From positions 992,001 to 1,056,000 of the forward strand of contig JAPMAC010000234.1 in the NCBI GenBank assembly GCA_028671895.1: a DNA stretch of 64,000 bases, read 5' to 3'. This stretch comes from Oenanthe sinensis (Eukaryota; Streptophyta; Magnoliopsida; Apiales; Apiaceae). Both the position numbers and the translations under genes were made by a program. The first letter of the stretch is position 1, and each line of letters starts with the position of its first letter. Below the pieces are notes generated by a model. It saw only the letters and a program-made list of their open reading frames with translations. It did no database searches and was not told the DNA's origin. Shown here piece by piece: positions 23,325 to 36,770 of this stretch.

Positions 23325-25433
23325 TTATTGCATGTTGTTTTAAATTGCATATTTATTTTCAAGCACTGTAAATACACTGTATATATTCCTTAAAAATTAT
23401 CAAAAACAAACAAACAAATTGAAAAAGAAAACTCAAAAAGATTTTCCTTATTTTGTACAGTTTTATTTATTTGGCATCTCTACTGTAAATATTTTATGTT
23501 GTTGTTGTTTTCCAATAATTGGCATATATTAAATATATATATATAAGTATGTATAGTTTTATTTGTTTTTCAACTTTGGCATCCTTATTTTTATTATTTT
23601 TATGTTTATTTCTATATAAATAAGTGCTGATTATTTCACGTCTCTTTTGAGAAGTAGGAAAGATCTATGAGCTTGATCATCCGATTGTTTCTGATAGTGA
23701 GATCCCAATCATTGGCATCAATCTCTAACCAAGATCTTAGAACCAAACACACAAACACTATCACTTCCATCTCTCTAACCATTAAACAGAATACCTAATT
23801 GCTAAGAATGAGGGAGTCAATGCCTTGAGTGCATTTGATAAGGTTGGTAATGTGAGTGAACCAACAGCTCTGTCTCCAGAAAGGTGATTCAAATATATAT
23901 AAATTGAGACAACTGTTAGCTCATCTGTGTTCTCTCAAAAGGATACAGACTTGGAAAAGGCAAAACTGTTACTAGGTTCATTCTCTCAACAGAGTGAGTC
24001 TATTGAATTCAGCCTGTCAGCCAAGGCTATCAGCAAAGAGTTAATTTCATCTGACATTTTTCAAGAAACCACAAATATTGTCTTATTTTTAGGGACAACA
24101 ATGGACTATCAATTGGCATTTTGGACCAACAATTTAAGAACTTACTTGGGACCAAAATGGACCAAGAAAGAACAATTGAAATGTCACAGGAAGGATGAAT
24201 TGACGGTAGCAATTTTTCTAAACTTCCATATCAAGGAAGGAAGAATGATTGATGATTCTGACTGAATCAACATGCCTTCACAGGCGTCAGGAGGAAACTT
24301 GGATCTTTTGCTACATTATAGATCCTTGTCTCCCTCCCTAGATGGAACATATCTGGATTCCTAATGGAATAGATCATCTTAGATGATCAGCAACTCATTG
24401 AATCTATTCCTGAAGCAATTCAGTTTTCAAATTAAACTATTTTAATAGATTCAGTTGAGGACGGGGATTTACGAAACCCCATTGCACCACCAGTGACCTT
24501 TCTTGAAGGGGCTATGGTGATCTTTCTTGCAGGTACAAAAGACTGAGTCATCCGTACTGAGAGAGATATAGTGATGTGAGAAAAGAGTGAAACACAAGTA
24601 AGGAAGAGTGAAAATATATATTCTATGAGTGAAACACTTAGAGAGTATATGAGCGAAACACTTGTGAGGAACACAAAGTAAAGTCACACACTAGCACACT
24701 TACCGAATCCCTTTCCCAATTCCCTGTTACAGATTTCAAATGTTACTCAACCAGGTGGAAATTTCTCCAGAAAAGGACTTTTAAATGAATAAGAGGATTA
24801 CTCAACTAAGGGGGAGAATTATTAGGAGAATGGAGAATGAGAATTATTAAGAGGATTACTCCAAAGTGTTCAACTAAGGGGGAGTAGATCCAAAGGGGAG
24901 AATTGTTGAACAAGATCCAAAGGGGAAATAACAACATGCTTGGATTGGATCCATTTGATTTTAGAAAATTCTTGTATATAGGAATTAACCGGATTTTCTA
25001 AAATGCATAACATGTCATAGTTTGCATTTTTTATATTTGCGATGGTTTAATACTGTATGTATGCCATGTCTGTTGTTACCTCTATTAAATTGGTTGGAGA
25101 ATTCAAGTAAGGGGAGAATGAATTCACCTTGGAAGAGAAGTAAAGACAGAAGTTGAAGAAGAGGTTATATGGTAAGAAGAGAACAAGACTTCATCTCTGA
25201 CATCCTAAGGGGGAGTAGTGATGAGTCTGAGAAATGAAGATAATACTACATGTATAATATGTTCAGTGCTAGAGGAACAAACATCTTTCATTTCAGTTAC
25301 TCAAGAAATCTGGAAATGTATTATATGATCCAGAGAACAATTTATTTACTTACAGTTCTTAAATGTCATATTATTTTCTTAGTTGTTAGTTGAGTTATCC
25401 TCTAAGAATTTGTATGTTAAATGCTTAACAACA
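23325..25433 (+). other. Long 3' non-coding region of the copia element (former env-like position)
   Basis: About 2.1 kb between the pol stop and the polypurine tract. Sireviruses may carry an env-like frame here, but none is intact. A 112-codon open stretch (23927-24265) has no ATG, begins at GTG and shows no domain or membrane segment I recognise. Other contents are AT-rich sequence after the pol stop (23340-23640), an imperfect 17-bp direct repeat at 24493-24509 and 24517-24533 (GTGACCTTTCTTGAAGG type), several GTGAAACAC words between 24585 and 24665, and repeated G-rich purine tracts from 24808 on. Confidence 0.7.
24808..25215 (+). repeat. Multiple polypurine-tract-like motifs upstream of the true PPT
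   Basis: Purine tracts resembling the PPT recur at about 24808-24817 (AAGGGGGAGA), 24876-24884 (AAGGGGGAG), 24892-24902 (AAAGGGGAGAA), 24918-24927 (AAAGGGGAAA), 25108-25117 (TAAGGGGAGA) and 25207-25215 (AAGGGGGAG). Repetition of PPT-like motifs before the 3' LTR is a described trait of sireviruses and supports the lineage call. Extra tracts could prime plus-strand synthesis at several places; that is inference. Confidence 0.75.
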
Positions 25434-25446
25434 AATAGGGGGAGAT
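25434..25446 (+). other. Polypurine tract of the copia element
   Basis: AAATAGGGGGAGAT directly abuts the first TG of the 3' LTR, with one pyrimidine before the G run. It is the expected RNase H-resistant primer for plus-strand DNA and fixes the 3' LTR boundary. Confidence 0.9.
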
Positions 25447-27343
25447 TGAAAGGCATATGTCAAGGCCTATTTGTAATAAGTAGATGACAACTCAACTCAA
25501 GTAAGTAATAAATACTGAGGAAGGAATCAAGATGAAGACAGTCAACTAGACACAAAGAATCCTAATATCAGAAGTATTCTAATGAAGCTGCTACTCTACA
25601 CCGGAAGAAGTTCATTAATATGTTCAAGCGTCGGCGAAAAATAAAGGAGTAGTATTTCAGAAGAGTTCAGAAGATACAAAAGATTTCAAGTGCCTACTAC
25701 AAAGAGATTCCAAGAAAAGAAATAGTGAAGACAAAGCTAGAAGCAAGACAAGACACAAAGACCACTACAGAAGAAATGAGAATCAACATTGTAGTTAGTC
25801 ATCCGTGAACCAGACCAGTGCACAGGGTGTCAACAGTGTCAGTGAAGATTCGTTATCAAAAAGTTTAAGTGGTTTAAAAAAAAAAAGGTTATTGTTGAAG
25901 AACAGAAGAGTTTTATCTACATCAACAATAGTCAAGCCTTTAATTTAATTCTCTGTTAATTATTAAATTAATTAGTTAATTTAATTAGTAAATTAATTCA
26001 CTCAGAATTAATTTATTTCTTAAATTAATTAAAGGATTAATTAATTTAGAATTATTTTAGAATGACAGAAGAAAGAAGCTGGAAGCTCAAGGGATGCAGA
26101 AACAGCTAAACAGGCCTGACAGTACTGACTTTAAGACAAGACGGAAAAAGTATTGACACGGAAGAAATGCAGAGTCATATATTCGTAAAGGTGGAACCCC
26201 GGTTGGAATTGATTTATCATTTCCAAGTCAAAAGGAGTTTGGTTCCAGACCATCAGAAGACCGCAGCTTAGAGCGTAAGGATTTATTTAATTAATAAATA
26301 TTTTATTTATTTAGTAAATTATATTTATAAATATCTAAATAATATTAGATATTTATTTTTATAATTTATGAATTAAATTTATTATTTATTAATCAAAGAT
26401 TATAAGCTGTGCGGGTCGAAAAGCATTTCTACGGAGCCAGTCACTACAGGACGAAATAAGCCCCTTTGAATTGCAATTTGAAATGGCAGGAGCTTTATTT
26501 CTAAAGGAGCCAATCAGAGCATGCCATGTGTCCATTCAAGAGAAAGAGAAATGAATTGGCAGTTGGTTGAAGAAGTCATACCGAGAATTTAAATGTCATA
26601 CTGAGAAAATCAAAAGTCATACCGAGCTTTGATTTAATAAGTCATACCGAGAATTTTCTTTTTAATATAAGTCATTCTGATTTATATTAATTAGGAAAAT
26701 TCGAATATGACTTAAGAATAAGTCATACCGAATTTTCTTAGTTCAAAAGGTCATGCTGGAGCAAGTGGATTGATTTTTTATTTAATTAAAAAAAGTCATA
26801 CCGATTTTTTTTATTAATAAAATAAGTCATACCGAATTTCTGTAAGTCATACCGAGTGAAAAAAAGTCATGCCCAGTTTTTATAAGTCATACAAGTGTTA
26901 AAATAAGTCATACAGACTTATTTTCTTGAAATTAAGTCATACTGAAAAAGGTCATAGCAGCCTTTTTCATTCTCTATAAATATGAGAATCAGCCTTCACT
27001 TTTTCAGTTGTTCAACTTGTTAAGAAGTTAGAAAAACAGTTCAAATTCAGTAATTTGTCTGCATTGTAATATTCACAGATTTCTGTGCTGAGTTTGGAAT
27101 ATAATTGTTAAACACGAACAGTTCATGTCAAATTTGTTCTAGAACTTTTATCAATTATATAACAGCTTTCTAATAATTAATTTTGTAATACTTTTCAAGT
27201 TAAAATTATATCTTCTACTTGAACAGTATTTCATTTCAATTAATATTTCGTGTAAATTTAAAATAATATTTTTAAATCCAATATTCCGCGATAATTAATA
27301 GATATTGTATTCAACCCCCCTTCTACAATATCAGGGACCAACA
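25447..27343 (+). repeat. 3' LTR of the copia element
   Basis: 1,897 bp, same ends and same internal layout as the 5' LTR. The GTCAT cluster lies at 26573-26958 and the TATA box at 26974-26982. Differences read from the 5' copy are an extra T before an eleven-A run near 25875, one base fewer in the AT-rich stretch near 25960, and three substitutions near 26020, 26420 and 27031. At about 0.16% substitutions, insertion is recent. Confidence 0.96.
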
Positions 27344-27348
27344 TAGCT
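27344..27348. other. Target-site duplication (right), TAGCT
   Basis: Second copy of the five-base duplication, directly after the final CA of the 3' LTR and followed by the continuing satellite word TCATTCTTGACTCG. Confidence 0.97.
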
Positions 27349-28339
27349 TCATTCTTGACTCGTTTGTACATGGAAATAACTTGTAAAAACTCGTAGGATC
27401 AATCTTTACTCATTTGAACATGAAAACAATTCGTAATAATTTGAGGCTTCGTTCTTGACTCGTTTTAACATGAAAACAAATTATAGCTTCATTCTTGACT
27501 CGTTTGAACTTGAAAACAACTTATAGGATCATTCTTGACTCGTTTATACTTGGAAACAACTTGAAAGAACTTCTAGCATCATTCTTGACTCACTTGTACA
27601 TGAAAACAATTTGTAACAATATAAGACTTCATTCTTAACTCGTTTGAACTTTAAAGCCATTTATAGATTTATTCTTGAATCGTTTGAACTTGAAAACAAC
27701 TTATAGCTTCATTCTTGACTCGTTTATACATGGAATCAACTTGAAAGAACTTCTAGCATCATTCTTGACTCATTTGTTCATGAAACTATTTGTAACAATA
27801 TACGGTTTCATTCTTAACTTGTTTGAACTTGAAAGCCACTTATAGCTTCATTCTTGACTCGTTTGTACATGGAAATAACTTGTAAAATCTCGTAGGATCA
27901 ATCTTCACTCATTTGAACATGAAAACAATTCGTAATAATTTGAGGCTTCGTTCTTGACTCGTTTTAACATGAAAACAAATTATAGCTTCATTCTTGACTC
28001 GTTTGAACTTGAAAACAACTTATAGGATCATTCTTGACTCGTTTATACTTGGAAACAACTTGAAAGAACTTCTAGCATCATTCTTGACTCACTTGTACAT
28101 GAAAACAATTTGTAACAATATAAGACTTCATTCTTAACTCGTTTGAACTTTAAAGCCATTTATAGATTTATTCTTGAATCGTTTGAACTTGAAAACAACT
28201 TATAGCTTCATTCTTGACTCGTTTATACATGGAATCAACTTGAAAGAACTTCTAGCATCATTCTTGACTCATTTGTTCATGAAACTATTTGTAACAATAT
28301 ACGGTTTCATTCTTAACTTGTTTGAACTTGAAAGCCACT

Positions 28340-31300
28340 TATAGCTTCATTCTTGACTCGTTTATACATGGAATCAACTTGAAAGAACTTCTAGCATCAT
28401 TCTTGACTCATTTGTTCATGAAACTATTTGTAAAAATATAAGGTTTCATTCTTAACTTGTTTGAACTTGAAAGCCACTTCTAGCTTCATTCTTGACTCGT
28501 TTGTACATGGAAATAACTTGTAAAATCTCGTAGGATCAATCTTCACTCATTTGAACATGAAAACAATTCGTAACAATATAAGGCTTCATTCTTAACTCGT
28601 TTGAACTTGAAAACAAGTTATAGCTTCATTCTTGACTCGTCTGAATTTAAAAACAACTAATAGCTTCATTCTTGACTCGTTTATACATGGAAACAACTTG
28701 AAAGAACTTCTAGCATCATTCTTGACTCATTTATACATGAAAACAATTTGTAACAATTTAAGGCTTCATTCTTAAATCGTTTGAACTTGAAAGCCACTTA
28801 TAGCTTTATTCTTGACTCGTTTGTACATGGAAATAACTTGTAAAAACTCGTAGGATCAATCTTTACTCATTTGAACATGAAAACAATTCGTAATAATTTG
28901 AGGCTTCGTTCTTGACTCGTTTTAACATGAAAACAAATTATAGCTTCATTCTTGACTCGTTTGAACTTGAAAACAACTTATAGGATCATTCTTGACTCGT
29001 TTATACTTGGAAACAACTTGAAAGAACTTCTAGCATCATTCTTGACTCACTTGTACATGAAAACAATTTGTAACAATATAAGACTTCATTCTTAACTCGT
29101 TTGAACATGAAAGCCACTTATAGCTTTATTCTTGACTCGTCTGAACTTGAAAATAACTTATAGCTTCATTCTTGACTCGTTTATACATGGAAACAACTTG
29201 AAAGAACTTGTAGCATCATTCTTGACTCATTTGCACATGAAAACAATTTGTAACAATTTAAGGCTTCATTCTTAACTCGTTTGAACTTGAAAGCCACTTA
29301 TAGCTTCATTCTTGACTCGTTTTAACTTCAAAACAACTTATAGCTTCATTCTTGACTCGTTTATACTTGGAAACAACTTGAAAGAACTTCTAGCATCATT
29401 CTTGACTCATTTGTACATGAAAATAATTTGTAACAATATAAGGCTTCATTCTTAACTGGTTTGAACTTGAAAACCACTTATAACTTTATTCTTTTCATTC
29501 TTAACTGGTTTGAACTCGAAAACCACTTATAACTTTATTCTTGACTCGTTTGAACTTGAAATCAACTTATAGCTTCATTCTTGACTCGTTTATTCATGGA
29601 AACAACTTGAAAGAACTTGTAGCATCATTCTTGACTCATTTGTACATGAAAACAATTTATAACAATAGAAGGCTTCATTCTTAACTCGTTTGAACTTGAA
29701 AGCCACTTATAGCTTCATTCTTGACTCGTTTGAACTTGAAAACAAGTTATAGCTTCATTCTTGACTCGTTTATACTTGGAAACAACTTGAAAGAACTTCT
29801 AGCATCATTCTTGACTCATTTGTACATGAAAACAATTTGTAATAATATAAGGCTTCATTCTTAACTTGTTTGAACTTGAAAGCCACTTATAGCTTCATTC
29901 TTGACTCGTTTGTACATGGAAATAACTTGTAAAAACTCGTAGAATCAATCTTTACTCATTTGAACATGAAAACAATTCGTAATAATTTGAGGCTACGTTC
30001 TTGACTCGTTTTAACATGAAAACAAATTATAGCTTCATTCTTGACTTGTTTGAACTACAAAACAACTTATAGCTTCATTCTTGACTCGTTTATATATGGA
30101 AACAACTTGAAAAAACTTTTAGCATCATTCTTGACTTATTTGTACATGAAAACAATTGGTAACAATTTAAGGCTTCATTCTTAACTCGTTTGAACTTGAA
30201 AGCCACTTATAGCTTCATTCTTGACCCTTTTGTACAAGGAAATATCTTGTAAAAACTCGTAGGATCATTCTTCACTCATTTGAACATAAAAACAATTTGT
30301 AACAATTTGAGGCTTCGTTCGTGACTCGTTTGAACTTGAAAACCACTTCTAGCTTCATTCTCGACTCGTTTGTACTTGGAAATAAGTTGTAAAAACTCGT
30401 AGGATCATTCTTCACTCATTTGAACATAAAAACAATTTGTAACAATTTGAGGCTTCGTTCTTGACTCGTTTGAACTTGAAAACAACTTATAGCATCATTC
30501 TTGACTCGTTTGAACTTGAAAACAACTTATAGCTTCATTCTTGACTCGTTTGAACTTAAAAACAACTTATAGCTTCATTCTTGACTCGTTTATACATGGA
30601 AACAACTTCAAAGAACTTCAAGCATCATTCTTCACTCATTTGTACATGAAAACAATTTGTAACAATTTAAGGCTTCATTCTTAATTCGTTTGAACTTGAA
30701 GAAAACAATTCGTAACAATTTGAGGCTTCGTTCTTGACTCGTTTGAACTTGAAAACAACTTATAGCTTCATTCTTGACTCGTTTACAAATCGAAACAACT
30801 TGAAAGAACTTCTAGCATCATTCTTGACTCATTTGTACATGAAAACAATTGGTAACAATTTAAGGCTTCATTCTTAACTCGTTTGAACTTGAAAGCCACT
30901 TATAGCTTCATTCTTGACTCGTTTGTACATGGAAATAACTTGTAAAAACTCGTAGGATCAATCTTTACTCATTTGAACATGAAAACAATTCGAAATAATT
31001 TGAGGCTTCGTTCTTGACTCGTTTTAACATGAAAACAAATTATAGCTTCATTCTTGACTCGTTTGAACTTGAAAACAACTTATAGGATCATTCTTTACTC
31101 GTTTATACTTGGAAACAACTTGAAAGAACTTCTAGCATCATTCTTGACTCATTTGTACATGAAAACAATTTGTAACAATATAAGACTTCATTCTTAACTC
31201 GTTTGAACTTTAAAGCCACTTATAGCTTTATTCTAGACTCGTTTGAACTTGAAAACAACTTATAGCTTCATTCTTGACTCGTTTATACATGGAATCAACT

Positions 31301-31631
31301 TGAAAGAACTTCTAGCATCATTATTGACTCATTTGTCCATGAAAACAATTTGTAACAATATAAGGCTTCATTCTTATCTTGTTTGAACTTGAAAGCCACT
31401 TATAGCTTCATTCTTGACTCGTTTGTACATGGAAATAACTTGTAAAATCTCGTAGGATCAATCTTCACTCATTTGAACATGAAAACAATTCGTAACAATA
31501 TAAGGCTTCATTCTTAACTCGTTTGAACTTGAAAACAAGTTATAGCTTCATTCTTGACTCGTCTGAACTTGAAAACAACTAATAGCTTCATTCTTGACTC
31601 GTTTATACTTGAAAACAACTTGAAAGAACTT
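28340..31631. repeat. Satellite block duplication, middle array, copy 1
   Basis: About 3.3 kb that recurs at an offset of 5,139 bp. Private variants shared with the second copy are the TTCTTTTCATTC junction at 29491, GTTCGTGACTCG at 30321, the fused subunit at 30698, CGAAATAATTTG at 30991 and TTATTGACTCATTTGTCC at 31321. Edges are approximate. Confidence 0.85.
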
Positions 31632-33478
31632 CTAGCATCATTCTTGACTCACTTGTACATGAAAACAATTTGTAACAATATAAGACTTCATTCTTAACTC
31701 GTTTGAACTTTAAAGCCATTTATAGATTTATTCTTGAATCGTTTGAACTTGAAAACAACTTATAGCTTCATTCTTGACTCGTTTATACATGGAATCAACT
31801 TGAAAGAACTTCTAGCATCATTCTTGACTCATTTGTTCATGAAACTATTTGTAACAATATAAGGTTTCATTTTAACTTGTTTGAACTTGAAAGCCACTTC
31901 TAGCTTCATTCTTGACTCGTTTGTACATGGAAATAACTTGTAAAATCTCGTAGGATCAATCTTCACTCATTTGAACATGAAAACAATTCGTAACAATATA
32001 AGGCTTCATTCTTAACTCGTTTGAACTTGAAAACAAGTTATAGCTTCATTCTTGACTCGTCTGAATTTAAAAACAACTAATAGCTTCATTCTTGACTCGT
32101 TTGTACTTGAAAACAACTTGAAAGAACTTTTAGCATCATTCTTGACTCATTTGTACATGAAAACAATTCGCAACAATTTAAGGCTTCATTCTTAACTCGC
32201 TTGAACTTGAAAGCCACTTATAGCTTCATTCTTGACTCGTTTGTACATGGAAATAACTTGTAAAAACTCGTAGGATCAATCTTTACTCATTTGAACATGA
32301 AAACAATTCGTAATAATTTGAGGCTTCGTTCTTGACTCGTTTTAACATGAAAACAAATTATAGCTTCATTCTTGACTCGTTTGAACTTGAAAACAACTTA
32401 TAGAATCATTCTTGACTCGTTTATACTTGGAAACAACTTGAAAGAACTTCTAGCATCATTCTTGACTCATTTGTACATGAAAACAATTTGTAACAATATA
32501 AGACTTCATTCTTAACTCGTTCGAACATGAAAGCCACTTATAGCTTTATTCTTGACTCGTTTGAACTTGAAAACATCTTATAGGATCATTCTTGACTCGT
32601 TTATACTTGGAAACAACTTGAAAGAACTTCTAGCATCATTCTTGACTCATTTGTACATGAAAACAATTTGTAACAATATAAGACTTCATTCTTAACTCGT
32701 TTGAACATGAAAGCCACTTATAGCTTCATTCTTGACTCGTTTGAACTTGAAATCAACTTATAGCTTCATTCTTGACTCGTTTATACATGGAAACAACTTG
32801 AAAGAACTTGTAGCATCATTCTTGACTCATTTGTACATGAAAACAATTTATAACAATAGAAGGCTTCATTCTTAACTCGTTTGAACTTGAAAGCCACTTA
32901 TAGCTTCATTCTTGACTCGTTTGAACTTGAAAACAAGTTATAGCTTCATTCTTGACTCGTTTGAACTTAAAAACAATTTATAGCTTCATTCTTGACTCGT
33001 TTATACATAGAAACAACTTGAAAGAACTTCTAGCATCATTCTTGACTCATTTATACATGAAAACAATTTGTAACAATTTAAGGCTTCATTCTTAACTCGT
33101 TTGAACTTGAAAGCCACTTATAGCTTCATTCTTGACTCGTTTGTACATGGAAATAACTTGTAAAAACTCGTAGGATCAATCTTTACTCATTTGAACATGA
33201 AAACAATTCGTAATAATTTGAGGCTTCGTTCTTGACTCGTTTTAACATGAAAACAAATTATAGCTTCATTCTTGACTCGTTTGAACTTGAAAACAACTTA
33301 TAGGATCATTCTTGACTCGTTTATACTTGGAAACAACTTGAAAGAACTTCTAGCATCATTCTTGACTCACTTGTACATGAAAACAATTTGTAACAATATA
33401 AGACTTCATTCTTAACTCGTTTGAACTTTAAAGCCATTTATAGATTTATTCTTGAATCGTTTGAACTTGAAAACAACT

Positions 33479-36400
33479 TATAGCTTCATTCTTGACTCGT
33501 TTATACATGGAATCAACTTGAAAGAACTTCTAGCATCATTCTTGACTCATTTGTTCATGAAACTATTTGTAACAATATAAGGTTTCATTCTTAACTTCTT
33601 TGAACTTGAAAGCCACTTCTAGCTTCATTCTTGACTCGTTTGTACATGGAAATAACTTGTAAAATCTCGTAGGATCAATCTTCACTCATTTGAACATGAA
33701 AACAATTCGTAACAATATAAGGCTTCATTCTTAACTCGTTTGAACTTGAAAACAAGTTATAGCTTCATTCTTGACTCGTCTGAATTTAAAAACAACTAAT
33801 AGCTTCATTCTTGACTCGTTTATACATGGAAACAACTTGAAAGAACTTCTAGCATCATTCTTGACTCATTTATACATGAAAACAATTTGTAACAATTTAA
33901 GGCTTCATTCTTAAATCGTTTGAACTTGAAAGCCACCTATAGCTTTATTCTTGACTCGTTTGTACATGGAAATAACTTGTAAAAACTCGTAGGATCAATC
34001 TTTACTCATTTGAACATGAAAACAATTCGTAATAATTTGAGGCTTCGTTCTTGACTCGTTTTAACATGAAAACAAATTATAGCTTCATTCTTGACTCGTT
34101 TGAACTTGAAAACAACTTATAGGATCATTCTTGACTCGTTTATACTTGGAAACAACTTGAAAGAACTTCTAGCATCATTCTTGACTCACTTGTATATGAA
34201 AACAATTTGTAACAATATAAGACTTCATTCTTAACTCGTTTGAACATGAAAGCCACTTATAGCTTTATTTTTGACTCGTCTGAACTTGAAAACAACTTAT
34301 AGCTTCATTCTTGACTCGTTTATACATGGAAACAACTTGAAAGAACTTGTAGCATCATTCTTGACTCATTTGTACATGAAAACAATTTGTAACAATTTAA
34401 GGCTTCATTCTTAACTCGTTTGAACTTGAAAGCCACTTATAGCTTCATTTTTGACTCGTTTTAACTTCAAAACAACTTATAGCTTCATTCTTGACTCGTT
34501 TATACTTGGAAACAACTTGAAAGAACTTCTAGCATCATTCTTGACTCATTTGTACATGAAAATAATTTGTAACAATATAAGGCTTCATTCTTAACTGGTT
34601 TGAACTTGAAAACCACTTATAACTTTATTCTTTTCATTCTTAACTGGTTTGAACTCGAAAACCACTTATAACTTTATTCTTGACTCGTTTGAACTTGAAA
34701 TCAACTTATAGCTTCATTCTTGACTCGTTTATTCATGGAAACAACTTGAAAGAACTTGTAGCATCATTCTTGACTCATTTGTACATGAATACAATTTATA
34801 ACAATAGAAGGCTTCATTCTTAACTCGTTTGAACTTGAAAGCCACTTATAGCTTCATTCTTGACTCGTTTGAACTTGAAAACAAGTTATAGCTTCATTCT
34901 TGACTCGTTTATACTTGGAAACAACTTGAAAGAACTTCTAGCATCATTCTTGACTCATTTGTACATGAAAACAATTTGTAATAATATAAGGCTTCATTCT
35001 TAACTTGTTTGAACTTGAAAGCCACTTATAGCTTCATTCTTGACTCGTTTGTACATGGAAATAACTTGTAAAAACTCGTAGAATCAATCTTTACTCATTT
35101 GAACATGAAAAAAATTCGTAATAATTTGAGGCTACGTTCTTGACTCGTTTTAACATGAAAACAAATTATAGCTTCATTCTTGACTTGTTTGAACTACAAA
35201 ACAACTTATAGCTTCATTCTTGACTCGTTTATATATGGAAACAACTTGAAAAAACTTTTAGCATCATTCTTGACTTATTTGTACATGAAAACAAATGGTA
35301 ACAATTTAAGGCTTCATTCTTAACTCGTTTGAACTTGAAAGCCACTTATAGCTTCATTCTTGACCCTTTTGTACAAGGAAATATCTTGTAAAAACTCGTA
35401 GGATCATTCTTCACTCATTTGAACATAAAAACAATTTGTAACAATTTGAGGCTTCGTTCGTGACTCGTTTGAACTTGAAAACCACTTCTAGCTTCATTCT
35501 TGACTCGTTTGTACTTGGAAATAAGTTGTAAAAACTCGTAGTATCATTCTTCACTCATTTGAACATAAAAACAATTTGTAACAATTTGAGGCTTCGTTCT
35601 TGACTCGCTTGAACTTGAAAACAACTTATAGCATCATTCTTGACTCGTTTGAACTTGAAAACAACTTATAGCTTCATTCTTGACTCGTTTGAACTTAAAA
35701 ACAACTTATAGCTTCATTCTTGACTCGTTTATACATGGAAACAACTTGAAAGAACTTCAAGCATCATTCTTCACTCATTTGTACATGAAAACAATTTGTA
35801 ACAATTTAAGGCTTCATTCTTAATTCGTTTGAACTTGAAGAAAACAATTCGTAACAATTTGAGGCTTCGTTCTTGACTTGTTTGAACTTGAAAACAACTT
35901 ATAGCTTCATTCTTGACTCGTTTATAAATGGAAACAACTTGAAAGAACTTCTAGCATCATTCTTGACTCATTTATACATGAAAACAATTGGTAACAATTT
36001 AAGGCTTCATTCTTAACTCGTTTGAACTTGAAAGCCACTTATAGCTTCATTCTTGACTCGTTTGTACATGGAAATAACTTGTAAAAACTCGTAGGATCAA
36101 TCTTTACTCATTTGAACATGAAAACAATTCGAAATAATTTGAGGCTTCGTTCTTGACTCGTTTTAACATGAAAACAAATTATAGCTTCATTCTTGACTCG
36201 TTTGAACTTGAAAACAACTTATAGGATCATTCTTTACTCGTTTATACTTGGAAACAACTTGAAAGAACTTCTAGCATCATTCTTGACTCATTTGTACATG
36301 AAAACAATTTGTAACAATATAAGACTTCATTCTTAATTCGTTTGAACTTTAAAGCCACTTATAGCTTTTTTCTAGACTCGTTTGAACTTGAAAACAACTT

Positions 36401-36770
36401 ATAGCTTCATTCTTGACTCGTTTATACATGGAATCAACTTGAAAGAACTTCTAGCATCATTATTGACTCATTTGTCCATGAAAACAATTTGTAACAATAT
36501 AAGGCTTCATTCTTATCTTGTTTGAACTTGAAAGCCACTTATAGCTTCATTCTTGACTCGTTTGTACATGGAAATAACTTGTAAAATCTCGTAGGATCAA
36601 TCTTCACTCATTTGAACATGAAAACAATTCGTAACAATATAAGGCTTCATTCTTAACTCGTTTGAACCTGAAAACAAGTTATAGCTTCATTCTTGACTCG
36701 TCTGAACTTGAAAACAACTAATAGCTTCATTCTTGACTCGTTTATACTTGAAAACAACTTGAAAGAACTT
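33479..36770. repeat. Satellite block duplication, middle array, copy 2
   Basis: Second copy of the block starting near 28340. The same private variants appear at 34630, 35460, 35837, 36130 and 36460, each 5,139 bp further on. Constant offset through 3.3 kb means no net indel between the copies; scattered substitutions are visible. Confidence 0.85.

Larger units (their letters stand above)
15539..27343 (+). mobile_element. Ty1-copia LTR retrotransposon, SIRE/Maximus-like, full length but frame-broken
   Basis: Complete element of 11,805 bp inserted in satellite DNA. It has TG...CA ends, two 1,897-bp LTRs, a five-base target duplication, a primer site for initiator tRNA-Met, and the order gag, protease, integrase, reverse transcriptase, RNase H. 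Integrase before reverse transcriptase defines Ty1-copia. The long Gag with a coiled-coil extension, the large LTRs, the repeated polypurine tracts and the reverse-transcriptase block around YVDDIIFGSTN point to the SIRE/Maximus (sirevirus) lineage. The frame is interrupted by a frameshift near 18253, two in-frame stops at 20074-20085 and a frameshift near 20740. As read, the element cannot make a continuous polyprotein. LTR near-identity shows a recent insertion. Confidence 0.96.

Noticed and set aside
17696..24687. Minus-strand open frames of 60-93 codons within the copia element
   Set aside because: They are antisense shadows of gag, pol or non-coding sequence with no motif.
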